Shown piece after piece: positions 63,504-64,000 of a stretch of 64,000 nt of DNA. This DNA comes from Rhizomicrobium sp. Lineage in GTDB: Bacteria; Pseudomonadota; Alphaproteobacteria; Micropepsales; Micropepsaceae. The stretch is taken from positions 558,001 through 622,000 of the forward strand of contig JBBCHM010000002.1 in NCBI GenBank assembly GCA_037200045.1, written 5' to 3'. Under the pieces are notes generated by a model. It did not search any database. It had not been told where the DNA came from and saw only the letters and a program-made list of their open reading frames with translations. The number at the start of each line of letters is the position of its first letter. Position 1 is the first letter of the stretch. The translations under genes were made by a program, and so were the position numbers.

Positions 63504-64000
63504 TGCCACAGGGCCTCGTTGCCCCAGCTGGAGAAGTCCTGGTCCGCCGGCGGGACGGCATGGACGGTATGGCCCGCGCTGGTCGGGTTCATCTGGGTCA
63601 GCATGCCCGCGAGGATGGCCTGGGTCACGCCCGCCTTCTTCGCGCCGTCGAGCGAATCGGCGATGACCACCGTCGCGCCGTCCGACGTGTTCGACGTCGA
63701 GCTGTCGCCGGAGTTGCCGCTGAGCGAGGCGAGCGGACCGGGCGGCGGCGGCGTGTTGGTCTCGATATGGGCCGCGAGCGCCGCGGCGCCGCCATTCTGC
63801 TCCACCGCCGGCACCACCACGGTGTCGATCGTCGTGAGCGTGCTGTTGCCGGTGGGCTTGGTGTTGGCGATGGTGGTCACGACGACGCCGAGCGTGCCCG
63901 GATCGTTGCCGATCTCCGACGGCGGATTGGCGCCGGTGATCGTGCCGCTGGTCGTGCCCTTGCCGGTGAAGTTGCCGATCGTGGCCTGCGAATGCGCGCC
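63500..64000 (-). CDS. Low-complexity Ser/Thr/Gly/Ala-rich protein (5' part outside window)
   Basis: The frame is open to the right edge, so only the last 166 codons are seen; a GTG at 63880 is internal, not a start. The sequence is rich in Thr, Ser, Gly, Asn and Pro (for example GNFTGKGTTSGTITG and ETNTPPPPGPLAS), like the passenger or stalk of a large secreted or FecR-type surface protein. It ends SSWGNEALWQ and its stop overlaps the CHAT gene start. Function unknown; it is probably the first known member of the coupled operon. Confidence 0.7.
   Translation of the reverse strand, partial: GAHSQATIGNFTGKGTTSGTITGANPPSEIGNDPGTLGVVVTTIANTKPTGNSTLTTIDTVVVPAVEQNGGAAALAAHIETNTPPPPGPLASLSGNSGDSSTSNTSDGATVVIADSLDGAKKAGVTQAILAGMLTQMNPTSAGHTVHAVPPADQDFSSWGNEALWQ

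Overview
The window is GC-rich, densely coded DNA from an alphaproteobacterium. The signs are a 41-residue L36 with only one cysteine, an FdsGBA-type formate dehydrogenase, the pbpC/yfhM pair and a hopanoid hpnI-hpnJ-hpnK block. The exact taxon cannot be fixed from the sequence; a Rhizomicrobium/Micropepsales-like or related soil lineage is only a guess.

Layout. 0-21 kb is mixed housekeeping: a glcD fragment, rpmJ, a lytic transglycosylase, several MFS carriers, pbpC and an alpha-2-macroglobulin (yfhM) separated by palindromic repeats, a metallophosphoesterase, a carotenoid oxygenase with a divergent TetR regulator, SelO and a DUF885 peptidase-like protein. 21-51 kb reads as one catabolic island for lignin-derived methoxylated aromatics. 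It holds a hydroxycinnamoyl-CoA hydratase-lyase, a LigM/DesA-type THF-dependent O-demethylase, two MetF reductases, PurU, formate dehydrogenase FdsGBA, a LigW-like 5-carboxyvanillate decarboxylase, an aldehyde dehydrogenase, a lignostilbene-dioxygenase-like enzyme behind an NTF2-fold protein, a TonB receptor, and an operon with three LigF-like GSTs, a LigD-like SDR, an acyl-CoA ligase, a TfdA-like dioxygenase and two MFS carriers.

The inferred flow is: beta-1 and beta-O-4 dimers, ferulate and 5-carboxyvanillate are converted to vanillin or vanillate. LigM moves the methoxy methyl to THF, and the methyl is oxidised through MetF, an unseen FolD and PurU to formate, then by formate dehydrogenase to CO2 plus NADH. 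A shared motif close to TTTGTATGCAAC lies 25-56 bases upstream of four start codons in the island (VOC/HCHL, LigM, MetF-PurU, NTF2/dioxygenase) and may mark a local regulon. Ring-cleavage genes, FolD and a proven feruloyl-CoA synthetase are not in the window.

52-55.5 kb carries hpnK, hpnJ and hpnI (hopanoid side-chain modification). 56.9-64 kb carries a translationally coupled set running on the minus strand: a low-complexity protein (cut by the window edge), a secreted TPR-CHAT protease-like protein, a small exported protein, a CHASE2 adenylate/guanylate cyclase, and an MscS-type channel with a C-terminal cyclic-nucleotide-binding domain. This looks like a complete sense-cNMP-channel circuit and is the best candidate for an undescribed system here.
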